DNA from: an uncultured Lentisphaeria bacterium
Lineage (GTDB): Bacteria > Verrucomicrobiota > Lentisphaeria > Victivallales > Victivallaceae
Assembly (NCBI GenBank): GCA_903831825.1
Contig: CAIKZE010000056.1
Location: 1 to 50,338, forward strand
Reading direction: 5' to 3'
DNA: 50,338 nucleotides
The position numbers and the translations under genes were made by a program. The notes beneath the pieces are model-generated. The model made no database searches and had not been told where the DNA came from. It saw nothing but the letters and a program-made list of their open reading frames with translations. Positions 16,632 to 24,381 of the stretch are shown piece by piece. Each line of letters opens with the position of its first letter. Positions within the stretch are counted from its first letter, which is position 1.

Positions 16632-17981
16632 CTATTCATCAACATTAAAGCCCTGTTCGCGATAGGTCTGAAGTTTGTAACTCATTTTGCGGCGGCTGAG
16701 CCCCAGCGCCCGGGCGGCTTCCGAACGGTTGAAGTTATGCTCGCGCAAGCTCCTCAGGATGGCTTTTCTCTCGATTTCCTCCATATTGCCGGAAGCCGAA
16801 ATTTCATCGTTCGCGGAACTGGTTTCAGAAGTTTGCTGAAGCCGTTTGGGCAAGTGTTCCGGCAGGATTACGTCGCCTCTGGCCAGCAGTATTGCCCGCT
16901 CAATCGCGTTGCGCAATTCCCGGACATTCCCCGGCCAGTTATAGTTTTCAAGCAAACAGACCGCGACCGGCGAAAATCGCGGTTTGCTTTGTCCGAATTC
17001 CCGGCTGCAACTGATTGCCAGCGGGAGAATATCCGCTTTGCGGTCGCGCAAAGGCGGCAGATAAATGTCAAACACATTCAGCCGGTAGAACAGGTCTTCC
17101 CGGAAATGGCCGGCGATAACTTCTTTTTCCAGGTCGCGATTGGTGGTAGTCAGGATTCTGACGTCAACTCGCTGTTCAACATTGGAGCCGACTTTGCAGA
17201 AGGAGCCGTTCTGGGTGATCCGGAGCAGTTTTACCTGCAAATTTGGCGACATTTCGGCCATTTCATCAAGTAAAATAGTTCCGCCGTCGGCTTGTTCGAA
17301 TTTTCCAATCCGGGAGGACGCCGCTCCGGTAAAGGAGCCTTTTTCGTGACCGAATAATTCGCTTTCAAGCAGGTTTTCCGGAATCGCGGCGCAATTGACT
17401 TTGACAAAAGGTTTATTTTTGCGGGCGCTCCACCGGTGAATGACATCGGCAATGACTTCCTTGCCGGTGCCGCTTTCCCCGTAAATCAGCGCCCTGGAGT
17501 CAGAGGGAGCGACAATCGCCACTTCTTTTAACACATCTTTCATGACTTTGCTGCCGGCAATAACGCCGTCGGGCAGCGGCGGAATCGTCGTTCTTTTCCG
17601 CCCGGCATCCGGATTTTCACCAAGGATGGCTTTAATCTGCTTCAGCAGTTCGTTAAGGTCCACCGGCTTCTCCAGATAGTCAACCGCGCCGTCGCGTATT
17701 GCCGCAACAGCCTCACGGATATCGGCATAGGCGGTTATCAGCAGTATCGGCGTGCCAATGCCGCGCCGACGCAGTTCCTGCTGAAGTTCCAGTCCGCTCA
17801 TGCCCGGCATCCTCACATCGGAAAGGAGCAGTTCCGGACCGCTTTTTTCAACCACCGCCAAAGCGTCCGTTCCGGAACTCGCGGTAAGCACCTGATATCC
17901 TTCCAGTTTCAGGAAGGATTCAAACAAACTGCGCTGGCCGGGATCGTCATCAACAATAAGAATTTTTTTATTCATAGTCAT
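16632..17981 (-). CDS. Sigma-54-dependent response regulator (NtrC family)
   Basis: The start is taken at the ATG at 17981 (449 aa); the frame is open to 18020 but that overlaps the kinase gene. Domains in order: receiver (residues 1-120; acidic pocket DDD at 11-13, phospho-acceptor Asp55 in SDVRMPG, Lys in LEKPVD), AAA+ sigma-54 activation domain (about 140-370; Walker A GESGTGKE, GSFTGA loop that contacts sigma-54, Walker B GGTILLDE), and a Fis-type DNA-binding domain at the C-terminus (NFNRSEAARALGLSRRKMSYKL). It therefore activates -24/-12 promoters by ATP hydrolysis when phosphorylated. Its kinase is encoded immediately upstream. A matching sigma-54 promoter is present at 20839-20854, before the EF-hand gene. 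Confidence 0.95.
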   Translation of the reverse strand: MTMNKKILIVDDDPGQRSLFESFLKLEGYQVLTASSGTDALAVVEKSGPELLLSDVRMPGMSGLELQQELRRRGIGTPILLITAYADIREAVAAIRDGAVDYLEKPVDLNELLKQIKAILGENPDAGRKRTTIPPLPDGVIAGSKVMKDVLKEVAIVAPSDSRALIYGESGTGKEVIADVIHRWSARKNKPFVKVNCAAIPENLLESELFGHEKGSFTGAASSRIGKFEQADGGTILLDEMAEMSPNLQVKLLRITQNGSFCKVGSNVEQRVDVRILTTTNRDLEKEVIAGHFREDLFYRLNVFDIYLPPLRDRKADILPLAISCSREFGQSKPRFSPVAVCLLENYNWPGNVRELRNAIERAILLARGDVILPEHLPKRLQQTSETSSANDEISASGNMEEIERKAILRSLREHNFNRSEAARALGLSRRKMSYKLQTYREQGFNVDE

Positions 17982-17997
17982 ATCGTTATGTTTTTGC

Positions 17998-19623
17998 TTA
18001 AGCTTCCGGACATAATTCAATTCCGCCTATTCTAAAAGTCGTAGCTCCGGGGCTGGAAGTTACAATTTTCAGATCCCAACCATGAGCTGATACGATTTGT
18101 TTAACGATTGTAAGGCCAAGCCCGGTTCCATTTGCGGAACGGGTAAAGTACGGGCGGAAAACTTCTTCCCGCAGCTCATCGGGAATGCCCGGTCCGTTGT
18201 CATTTATTTCAATAAAAGCTTTTCCTTCTTCAATTCCGGCGCTGACCGATATTTTTCCCGAATCCGCCACGGCCTGTACCGAATTCAGGATAAGATTGAA
18301 GCACATTTGCCGCAACATATCATAGTCGGCCTTGATGGTTATTTCCCCGCCATTCCAACTGAAAACGGCTTTTTTCTCTTCGCGGTCACATTCCAGCAAG
18401 TTGAAAATATCACTCACCAGCGGATGCAGTTTTACCGGCGCCGGAACAGCCTCCCGCGGTTTTGAATAAGCGAGAAACTGGTTTAAGCGCCCGGTAATTC
18501 TGTCAACTTCCTCAATTATTTCATTTGCGGTTTTTTCAATTTTCTGATGATTTTCCGATTCTTTTCCGATCATCTGGGTTAATCCCCGGATGATATTCAG
18601 CGGGTTTCTGGTTTCATGGACCAGTCCCGCCGCCGCCATATTCTGATCCCTGAGATACCCCGCCGCCGCCTGGGCGCGGACCAGTTTGAGCCGCAGCGCC
18701 AGGGAACGGGCGATGGTGCGGAATGCAAAGCCGGCGGCCACACATGCCGCCAGCGCAATCAGCATAATCATAAACCGCAGTTGAATGTCTTTGTTGGCGG
18801 TCTTTTGAATACTGTCCGCCGGCATCATCTCGATAAACCAGTGAATCCCGTGTTTTTTCAACAATTCCTTGTATTCGGTCCGGTTAAAATTTTGCTGCTC
18901 CACGCTGTCCCGGTTCCGGTTCATAATACAAGCCAGGCTGACGACTTCACTCAACTTCTGCACGGTCAGCGGCTTGTCCGCCAGCGACTGTTTAAGCGCA
19001 GCCAGGTACTGAGGGGTAAGCGCTCCCGGCTTAAAACAGGATATAAATGCGTCAACGCGTTCGGCGTTGAGCGGTTTGTTGTCAATAAAACGGCTGATAT
19101 TGTCCAATTCTTCCGGCTTTAATACCTCCTGCCAATAGAACTCGGGCAAATGTCCATGTAAACTATGCGGGAAGCGGCCTCTGCCGTTCCGCCCCTGGGC
19201 GAGTTCCGGAACCGGAGCCTGCTTGTCATCCTGTTCGCCCAGCGCCACCAGATTTACAAAAATAGCATCATTGCCAAGCCAAAATTCGTTCTTTTTAAGT
19301 AATACCGGAATGCTGATGGTTATCGGTTTGCCGAACGCGGCGCTGACTTCACCGGAGGAATTCAGCAACAGCACGGATTCTATTTCAGTGGACTCGATTA
19401 ATTCCTTCAGGGCGCCTTCCAGCCTGGCGCGGTACATCATTCGCGAGAAATTTTGTGAACGGATTACAATTGACAGCGCACGGGAGATTTCTTTCGCTTT
19501 ATTCTTCAGTTCCTGTCTGGCGTTGTCAATGACGGATTTATGTTCCTGATACTGCCAGAATCCGACCCCCAGCCACAAGCCGGCAAAGATCAGATAAGTT
19601 AAGTAAACCCATTTTTGTCTCAT
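17998..19623 (-). CDS. Membrane sensor histidine kinase partner of the NtrC-like regulator
   Basis: 541 aa. Two membrane helices (about residues 8-26 and 277-300) enclose a periplasmic sensor domain of about 250 residues with no recognised family. After a short cytoplasmic linker comes a HisKA domain (LVHETRNPLNIIRGLTQ, phospho-histidine near 336). A HATPase_c domain follows, with the N box (MCFNLILNSVQAV), G1 (INDNGPGIPDE) and G2 (NGTGLGLTIVKQI). The overall form is that of NtrB/AtoS/ZraS kinases that drive sigma-54 activators. The regulator gene starts 16 bases after the kinase stop. The periplasmic part contains a helical stretch with HGHLPEFYW that could bind a ligand or metal (speculative). 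Confidence 0.93.
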   Translation of the reverse strand: MRQKWVYLTYLIFAGLWLGVGFWQYQEHKSVIDNARQELKNKAKEISRALSIVIRSQNFSRMMYRARLEGALKELIESTEIESVLLLNSSGEVSAAFGKPITISIPVLLKKNEFWLGNDAIFVNLVALGEQDDKQAPVPELAQGRNGRGRFPHSLHGHLPEFYWQEVLKPEELDNISRFIDNKPLNAERVDAFISCFKPGALTPQYLAALKQSLADKPLTVQKLSEVVSLACIMNRNRDSVEQQNFNRTEYKELLKKHGIHWFIEMMPADSIQKTANKDIQLRFMIMLIALAACVAAGFAFRTIARSLALRLKLVRAQAAAGYLRDQNMAAAGLVHETRNPLNIIRGLTQMIGKESENHQKIEKTANEIIEEVDRITGRLNQFLAYSKPREAVPAPVKLHPLVSDIFNLLECDREEKKAVFSWNGGEITIKADYDMLRQMCFNLILNSVQAVADSGKISVSAGIEEGKAFIEINDNGPGIPDELREEVFRPYFTRSANGTGLGLTIVKQIVSAHGWDLKIVTSSPGATTFRIGGIELCPEA

Positions 19624-19757
19624 GATCCGGTACGCCTTTGTCTAAAGGAGCCGTTTAAAAAATAACCTTGACAAGTTTATTTCTTAACAACTTTTAATGC
19701 AAAATTAATGTAGCGTCAAGTCGGGAAAAAACATAGCCGATTTGAAAATATTGTTTA

Positions 19758-19853
19758 ATACTCTATAAAGGTTGAAAATTTAAAATAGATTGCGAAGATT
19801 TTGAGAATTGGTTCGTATTCTGAGAGCCTGCCGATACCGGGGTATCGCAGGCT
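19758..19853 (+). mobile_element. Partial copy of the structured inverted-repeat element
   Basis: About 90 bases (19758-19847) are nearly identical to the left part of the element at 27719-27992, starting with ATACTCTATAA and including the terminal repeat. The copy then runs into unrelated sequence. The shared hairpin is kept but its outer pairs differ: AGCCTG/CAGGCT here against GAGGC/GCCTC there, so changes on one arm are matched on the other. Confidence 0.7.
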
Positions 19854-19869
19854 GTCTGTTAAATAAAGT

Positions 19870-19898
19870 ACGCCCCGGACTGTATTCAGCCGGGGCGT
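19870..19898 (-). terminator. Terminator after the EF-hand gene
   Basis: ACGCCCCGG and CCGGGGCGT form a 9-bp GC-rich stem with an 11-base loop, about 30 bases downstream of the stop at 19928. T-rich sequence follows on the minus strand (ACTTTATTT), and a short T-run is also present on the other side. Confidence 0.75.
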
Positions 19899-19927
19899 TT
19901 TACAGAGAGAGAGAACGCTTATTCTAT

Positions 19928-20773
19928 TTATTCTTTCTTTTCAACTTTAGCATCGGCGGCCGGAGCATCGGAACCATGCCCGCCATGACGGTCTTTGCCA
20001 AATTTATGGAATTTACCCTTCATGTCAGACGGCCCTTCGGCGGAAACTGCGTCAAGGGCGATTTTTCCTTCATTCTTTTTATCAAGCGAGGCAAACAGTT
20101 TGGCCGCAGCCGCGACAAATTCATCTTTGGTTATGACTTTGCTGTCTTTCAAGTCAGCATTTTTGAGGATCATGCCCAAGCCGTCCATGCCGCCCATGTG
20201 GTGACCGTACATGCCGCGATGCATCCAGCCCATGTGATGACCGTACATACCCATATGATGTCCGCCCATACCGTCCATGTAATGACCATACATGCCGCGG
20301 CCCATATGCCGTCCATTCATGCAATACTGCATGTGATGATGACCGTACATGCCATGATGCATTTGGTGTCCGTCCATGCCGCCCATGTGATGACCATACA
20401 TGCCGCGGCGCATATTGCCTCTTTCGTCATTTCCGGCGAAGGAGCGTTCTCCCCTGTTCTTCCTGAACAAGGCCACAAGCTCCGCTTTATCCAGCTTGCC
20501 GTCTTTATTGGCGTCCAACTGGTCGAATTTTTCTTTGGTAAAGTTTTTGTCGATAGCAATAACTTCTTCAAACGTAGCGCCACCGTCTTTATCGGCTTTA
20601 CTCATAATCTGGTGCATGATTCCTCTCATGCCGTGGTGACCTTCGTCCCCCCCTTGACTTGGGGCGACAACTGGTTGGGCGGGCGCTGCCGCCGGCGCGT
20701 CTGCCGCGAAAGTATTGGCGGCCAGAACCGCGGCAATACACATTGCTCCAATCCGGATAATTTCTTTGCTCAT
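19928..20773 (-). CDS. Secreted EF-hand protein with His/Met/Gly-rich repeats
   Basis: The ATG at 20773 is chosen (281 aa) because GGAG precedes it at normal distance; the frame is open upstream without such support. A signal peptide (about residues 1-23, ending NTFAADA) is followed by an Ala/Pro linker. A first EF-like loop has a non-canonical position 1 (KADKDGGATFEE), a canonical EF-hand follows (DANKDGKLDKAE, about residues 88-99), and a third degenerate loop (DKKNEGKIALDA) lies near the C-terminus. Between them about 80 residues are a repeat of GMYGHHMGGMDG-like units, extremely rich in His, Met, Gly and Tyr, a composition typical of copper or nickel/zinc-binding proteins. It lies next to the sigma-54 two-component genes and has its own -24/-12 promoter. 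Metal binding is inferred. Confidence 0.85.
   Translation of the reverse strand: MSKEIIRIGAMCIAAVLAANTFAADAPAAAPAQPVVAPSQGGDEGHHGMRGIMHQIMSKADKDGGATFEEVIAIDKNFTKEKFDQLDANKDGKLDKAELVALFRKNRGERSFAGNDERGNMRRGMYGHHMGGMDGHQMHHGMYGHHHMQYCMNGRHMGRGMYGHYMDGMGGHHMGMYGHHMGWMHRGMYGHHMGGMDGLGMILKNADLKDSKVITKDEFVAAAAKLFASLDKKNEGKIALDAVSAEGPSDMKGKFHKFGKDRHGGHGSDAPAADAKVEKKE
20180..20412 (-). repeat. Tandem DNA repeat encoding the His/Met tract
   Basis: Imperfect units of about 20-40 bases with the words CATGCCGCCCATGTG and TGACCGTACATGCCGCG recur across this stretch (compare 20182-20215 with 20367-20412). They encode GMYGHHMGGM-type peptides. Such tandem arrays can change length by slippage. Confidence 0.75.
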
Positions 20774-20838
20774 TTTTTCTTTCTCCATTTGAGATGGTTT
20801 AATTTTTCTGTTTACAAAACAATTCCGATATTGGGTAC

Positions 20839-20854
20839 AGCAGATTCCATGCCA
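20839..20854 (-). promoter_or_regulatory. Sigma-54 (-24/-12) promoter candidate of the EF-hand gene
   Basis: The minus strand reads TGGCATGGAATCTGCT. GG and GC are separated by exactly ten bases, and the flanks match the TGGCAC(G)-N4-TTGC consensus at nearly every position. Transcription would begin near 20828, leaving a leader of about 55 bases before the ATG at 20773. Confidence 0.65.
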
Positions 20855-20906
20855 CATCATATAATGAGCTAAAAACCCATATGAAGATTTCATTATGGGT
20901 GAAATA

Positions 20907-20953
20907 TGCGCGAACATATCTGTCAAGTGCGCAAAATTTGCGCATAAATGCGA
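20907..20953. promoter_or_regulatory. Phased upstream activator site candidate
   Basis: TGCGCG at 20907, TGCGCA at 20928 and TGCGA at 20949 are spaced by exactly 21 bases (two helical turns). The middle one is part of a perfect palindrome TGCGCAAA-a-TTTGCGCA (20928-20944). The centre lies about 108 bases upstream of the predicted sigma-54 start, where NtrC-type activators normally bind. Confidence 0.55.
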
Positions 20954-20990
20954 TTAATTTCTCTTTGGGTGAAATGAGAAAAATTGAATG

Positions 20991-21905
20991 TCAAAACAGC
21001 TCGCCGTCTGACTTGTCCGTTTTATGCGGCTTTGATGAAGCCTTCTTCATCGCTTTGGGATTGGCGCTCTGCAGACTGTAAAGCCAGGCGATTTCCTCCG
21101 GCCAGAGCGACGGGTCAATCGTTTCCAAGACCAGAGGAATGCCGTCAAACCTCGGGTCCTGCATCAGCCGCCGGAAAAAATTCTCGCCAAGATTGCCTTT
21201 CCCAAGGCTTTCGTGACGGTCAACATGGCTGCCGAGCGCGGACTTGGCATCATTTACATGCATGCCGCGCAAGTATTTAAACCCGATATGGCGTTCAAAC
21301 TGCGAAAACGTCCAGTCAAAGCCGTCATCCGTCGAAAGATCGTATCCGGCGGCAAAAGTATGACAGGTGTCGATACAGACGCCGACGCGGCTTTTGTCCT
21401 TGACTCCGGCAATGATGGCGGCGACCTGCTCAAAAGTATAGCCGACATTCGTACCCTGTCCGGCGGTATTTTCAATGACGGCGGTAACGGAATCCGTTTC
21501 CGTCAATGCGCGGTTGATCGCGGCGGCAATCCGGGCCAGGCATTCCGCCTCGCTGATTTCACCTAAATGGCTGCCGGGATGGAAGTTCAACAAAATCAGC
21601 CCGAGCTGCTGGCAGCGGACCATTTCGTCAATAAAAGCGTCCGTCGCCGCCCGGTGTTTGGCGTCGTCAGGTTGTCCGAGATTGATCAAATAGCTGTCAT
21701 GCGGCAGGATATGTTCCGGCAGATAACCGTATTTGGCGCAGTTGTCTTTAAACGCCTTGATTTCGTCCGCGGCAAGCGGCGGCGCTTTCCACTGACGCTG
21801 GTTTTTAGTAAACAGGGCAAACCCTTTTGCGCCGATTTCCGCGGCGTTCTCCGGGGCTTTATGCACCCCGCCGGCCGTACTGACATGGGCTCCGACAAAT
21901 TTCAT
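20991..21905 (-). CDS. nfo: Endonuclease IV
   Basis: 304 aa apurinic/apyrimidinic endonuclease of the xylose-isomerase-like TIM-barrel family, which cleaves abasic DNA in base excision repair using three metal ions. The N-terminus [13 protein letters not shown] is the family signature. Other conserved stretches are LNFHPGSH (metal His), [13 protein letters not shown] (Glu ligand), [39 protein letters not shown] and LVLETIDP. The last 20 residues are Lys/Ser-rich. A strong GGAGGTG ribosome binding site precedes the ATG, inside a sequence duplicated upstream of the next gene. It lies 23 bases after the flavin reductase gene. Confidence 0.96.
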   Translation of the reverse strand: MKFVGAHVSTAGGVHKAPENAAEIGAKGFALFTKNQRQWKAPPLAADEIKAFKDNCAKYGYLPEHILPHDSYLINLGQPDDAKHRAATDAFIDEMVRCQQLGLILLNFHPGSHLGEISEAECLARIAAAINRALTETDSVTAVIENTAGQGTNVGYTFEQVAAIIAGVKDKSRVGVCIDTCHTFAAGYDLSTDDGFDWTFSQFERHIGFKYLRGMHVNDAKSALGSHVDRHESLGKGNLGENFFRRLMQDPRFDGIPLVLETIDPSLWPEEIAWLYSLQSANPKAMKKASSKPHKTDKSDGELF

Positions 21906-21928
21906 AAAACACCTCCGTCATTTATCCG

Positions 21929-22591
21929 TCATTTTTGTAAGTCTTTTATTTGCAAGGAAAATCTCTTTCCCATCTCGAAGGCTTTCCGGCAATCATTCGG
22001 GAACTCCTCCTGGTGTCTTTTGGCTTTTTCTTCCGCATTAAACTTTGGCGCGACATATTTGGAATAATCGTCAAATTGACAGGTATCAGTCACGAACTGC
22101 GATTCTGATGTTCCGAAAGTTCTCGTCATTGCTCTTGTTATGGCGCTGAGATTCTGTTCATACCCGAATTCCATCGCCTGGTGCCAGGTCACATTCATCG
22201 TATAAATAAAACCCGTCGGCATTTTCTTTTTAAAAAGCGAGGAATAGTTTTCGTCATATACCAGATATTGAAACATCAGCCGTTCGAGTAAAGATCTCAA
22301 CATGCCGGTTGCCGCGCCAAAATAAATCGGCGAACCAATTATAATGGCGTCAGCGTCTTCAACTTTTTGCAGAATTGGCGTCAAATCATCAATCATGGCG
22401 CACCGGCCATAGCTTGGGCCGTTTTTCAATTTACAGGCAAAGCAACTGATGCAGCCTTTATAATTAAGATCATAGAGATGAACCATTTCCGTTTCCGCGC
22501 CTTGTGAAGCCGCGCCTTCAAGCGCATGATTCAGCAGTGTGGCGGTATTCCAATTTTTTCGCGGGCTTCCGTTAAATGCGACTACTTTCAT
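21929..22591 (-). CDS. Flavodoxin-fold NAD(P)H-dependent oxidoreductase
   Basis: 220 aa FMN reductase of the flavodoxin-like superfamily. The FMN phosphate loop is GSPRKNWNTATLLNHAL (about residues 9-25), and a second flavin-contact stretch is GSPIYFGAATGMLRSLLERL (about 91-110). Between them CISCFACKLKNGPSYGRCAMIDD supplies several cysteines, a feature of the iron-sulfur flavoprotein-like subgroup, although the compact CxxCxxC-x(4-7)-C spacing is imperfect. Substrate unknown. A GGAGGG ribosome binding site precedes the ATG, and about 60 bases of sequence around it are repeated at the 3' end of this same gene. Confidence 0.85.
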   Translation of the reverse strand: MKVVAFNGSPRKNWNTATLLNHALEGAASQGAETEMVHLYDLNYKGCISCFACKLKNGPSYGRCAMIDDLTPILQKVEDADAIIIGSPIYFGAATGMLRSLLERLMFQYLVYDENYSSLFKKKMPTGFIYTMNVTWHQAMEFGYEQNLSAITRAMTRTFGTSESQFVTDTCQFDDYSKYVAPKFNAEEKAKRHQEEFPNDCRKAFEMGKRFSLQIKDLQK

Positions 22592-22657
22592 AAAATCCCT
22601 CCGTCATTTATCCGTTATTTTTATAAGCCATTTATTGGTAAAGCATTAAATCTCTTA
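22592..22657. repeat. Duplicated 3'-end sequence of the reductase gene
   Basis: These bases match 21906-21965 (the reductase 3' end plus the nfo leader) at most positions. Both contain the 15-mer CCTCCGTCATTTATC, followed by related CGTCATTTTTGTAAG / CGTTATTTTTATAAG and ending near AAATCTCTT. The copy here has no gene of its own and looks like the tail left by a lost tandem copy. Confidence 0.6.
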
Positions 22658-23605
22658 TTACACATGATATTTCAACTGGAGTTCTTCAGCGGACGGGTTC
22701 AAATAATACTGCTGAAGCAGAAATTCGCTGCTGTATTTGCGGGCATAATGTCGAAGCAGCGTCAGCGGGGACAACATCGGAAACAGGCCGTCAACATAGC
22801 CGTTGATCAAATCCAGCAATTCCTGTTTTTCATCAGCGGAAAGATTCTTTTTAAAATAACCCATGATGTGCATCATCACATTGCGGTTTTTCTTCGGGGT
22901 GACTTTATAATCCAGCGCGTTCATCAAAGCCGCCAGATACCGGTTTTGGGTTTCCGTCATATTTTTGCGATGCTGCGCGGCAACAATTTGTCCCAGCGTT
23001 TTAACGCTGTCCGAAGAATGCGCCATCAGCATATATTTGTGGCGGCTGTGAAACTCCACCAGCCCTTGCGCCGAACCGTCGTTTTCTTCATATTCCCGCC
23101 AGCGGCTGAAAACCATGATCTTGTCAATGAAATTTTCACGCAGCGCACTGTCGTTCAGCCGTCCCTCCTCTTCAACCGGCAGCAGGGGAAAGCGCTCCGC
23201 AAATGCCCGGGCAAAAAGCCCGACGCCTTTGTGAACGGGAATGCCGTCCGCGCCGAAGACTTTTACATTAAATCTGCCGGAACTGGGGGATTTGCTTTTA
23301 AAAATGAACCCGCAAAGCTTCTCTTTTTCCAGGTCATCGAGTTTATCCGCCATCCATGATTTCATTTTTTCCGTGTGGTCAATGCCGGTATGAATGGTGA
23401 CCAGGCGGGGAGAGTTGATTTCGCCGGCCAGATGCATGGCCTCCCGCGGTATCGGCAGGCCGCATTCCACCTCCGGGCAAACCGGCACAAACTCAGCAAA
23501 CTGACCGAGGACGTCAGCAATATAATGATCAAATTTATGCTGCCCGTCGTAACGGACTTTCTGTCCCAGCAGACAGGCGCTTACGCCAAGACGGATTTTA
23601 CGCAT
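22658..23605 (-). CDS. DUF523 and DUF1722 domain protein (YbgA-like)
   Basis: 315 aa. The N-terminal half is DUF523: LGVSACLLGQKVRYDG at residues 6-21, CPEVECGLPIPREAM at about 53-67, FIFKSKSPSSGRF at about 99-111. The C-terminal half is DUF1722 (about 180-300: LVEFHSRHKYMLMAHS, YLAALMNALDYKVTPKKNRNV). The fusion is widespread. DUF523 has been proposed to handle thiouracil or sulfur chemistry, and DUF1722 occurs with photolyases, but biochemical function is unsettled. The conserved cysteines are present. The ATG at 23605 is the only reasonable start. It is followed by the reductase gene on the same strand. Confidence 0.92.
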   Translation of the reverse strand: MRKIRLGVSACLLGQKVRYDGQHKFDHYIADVLGQFAEFVPVCPEVECGLPIPREAMHLAGEINSPRLVTIHTGIDHTEKMKSWMADKLDDLEKEKLCGFIFKSKSPSSGRFNVKVFGADGIPVHKGVGLFARAFAERFPLLPVEEEGRLNDSALRENFIDKIMVFSRWREYEENDGSAQGLVEFHSRHKYMLMAHSSDSVKTLGQIVAAQHRKNMTETQNRYLAALMNALDYKVTPKKNRNVMMHIMGYFKKNLSADEKQELLDLINGYVDGLFPMLSPLTLLRHYARKYSSEFLLQQYYLNPSAEELQLKYHV

Positions 23606-23635
23606 ATAATGCCTCTTATTAATAAGAGTTAATAT

Positions 23636-24130
23636 TTACTGTGAAAAATGTTTTACAAGAAAGGCCCGGACTGCTTTTAAGATATTTTCGCGGTCATTTT
23701 CGCCGTTGCCGGGCGGCAACTTTTCCCAATCAAAGGTTTTGCCGTTGATGGTTACCGCGAGAATTGCCGCCGGAGGAACCGGCTTGAACTCCTGCATCAA
23801 TTGTTGTTTTTCGGCGGAATCCGCATCAACCTCTTTTATCATTATAACGCCGCTTTTCAATTCCGCGGCGAAATCACGTTCAACCGCTTCTCTGACAAAT
23901 GATTCGTAACTATTGTGACCGTCAGGGAAACAGTACACCGTCAGAATTTTTTTAATTTGCGCGGCATCCGGCGTGGCGGCTTTCAATTCCGGCCCGTCAA
24001 GCGGCGGAGCGACTTCAATTGTTTTAATCGCGGCAGGTTCTTTCGTGGATTTATCAGAGGTAAAATGAATAATCACGGCCAGGGAGATTACGAGCAGGAA
24101 GGTTATGGCAATTCTGCGAATTCTATTCAT
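23636..24130 (-). CDS. ArsF-like membrane-anchored thioredoxin-fold protein
   Basis: The ATG at 24130 is chosen (164 aa); a TTG at 24148 would add six residues. An N-terminal membrane helix (about 8-23) is followed by a linker and a domain beginning ILTVYCFPDGHNSYESFVRE (about 67-86), ending with NGKTFDWEKLP and a final helix KAVRAFLVKHF. This order matches the ArsF-like family found beside redox-active thioredoxins and permeases. In that family the first strand is usually followed by an RCxTC-type cysteine pair. Here that position reads GHNSYES, so the pair is missing and only Cys in TVYCF remains. The start overlaps the stop of the thioredoxin gene by eight bases. A degenerate redox or adaptor role is inferred. 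Confidence 0.6.
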   Translation of the reverse strand: MNRIRRIAITFLLVISLAVIIHFTSDKSTKEPAAIKTIEVAPPLDGPELKAATPDAAQIKKILTVYCFPDGHNSYESFVREAVERDFAAELKSGVIMIKEVDADSAEKQQLMQEFKPVPPAAILAVTINGKTFDWEKLPPGNGENDRENILKAVRAFLVKHFSQ

Positions 24131-24368
24131 TTTCCGCGTCCTTTGCAAATTTTATGATTTCTTCGGGCGAGGGAAGCCTGCCCGATACTTTCACTTTTCC
24201 GTTAATAACCAGCGCCGGCGTTGACATCACGCTGAATTTCATTATTTGAAACGCATCCGTGACTTTTTCCAGTTCAAATTCGAATCCGTTTTCATGCAAT
24301 GTTTTTTCGGCCAGTTCCGCCAGCGCTTTACACTTCGGGCAACCGGTGCCCAGTATCTGTACTTTCAT
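24123..24368 (-). CDS. Small thioredoxin-like redox disulfide protein (CPKC)
   Basis: 81 aa glutaredoxin/thioredoxin-fold protein. The redox motif GTGCPKCK lies at residues 7-14 and the cis-proline context STPALVINGKVKVSGRLPS at about 53-71, both standard for the redox-active disulfide protein 2 family. It lies 13 bases after the permease gene and overlaps the ArsF-like gene, so the three form one operon. In this family such proteins are thought to deliver or remove reducing equivalents for a partner membrane protein, but the substrate is unknown. Confidence 0.9.
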   Translation of the reverse strand: MKVQILGTGCPKCKALAELAEKTLHENGFEFELEKVTDAFQIMKFSVMSTPALVINGKVKVSGRLPSPEEIIKFAKDAENE

Positions 24369-24381
24369 AGATATAACCTTA

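Larger units (their letters stand above)
19624..19927. other. Intergenic region between the EF-hand gene and the sensor kinase
   Basis: No gene. On the minus strand TTGACG (19719-19714) and TAAAAG (19696-19691), spaced by 17 bases, form a candidate promoter for the kinase gene. The partial inverted-repeat element at 19758-19847 and the terminator at 19870-19898 fill the rest. Confidence 0.55.

Noticed and set aside
20907-20926. A vegetative promoter using TTGACA (minus strand, 20926-20921) for the EF-hand gene
   Set aside because: No acceptable -10 hexamer lies 16-18 bases downstream, whereas the -24/-12 element closer to the gene is well formed.
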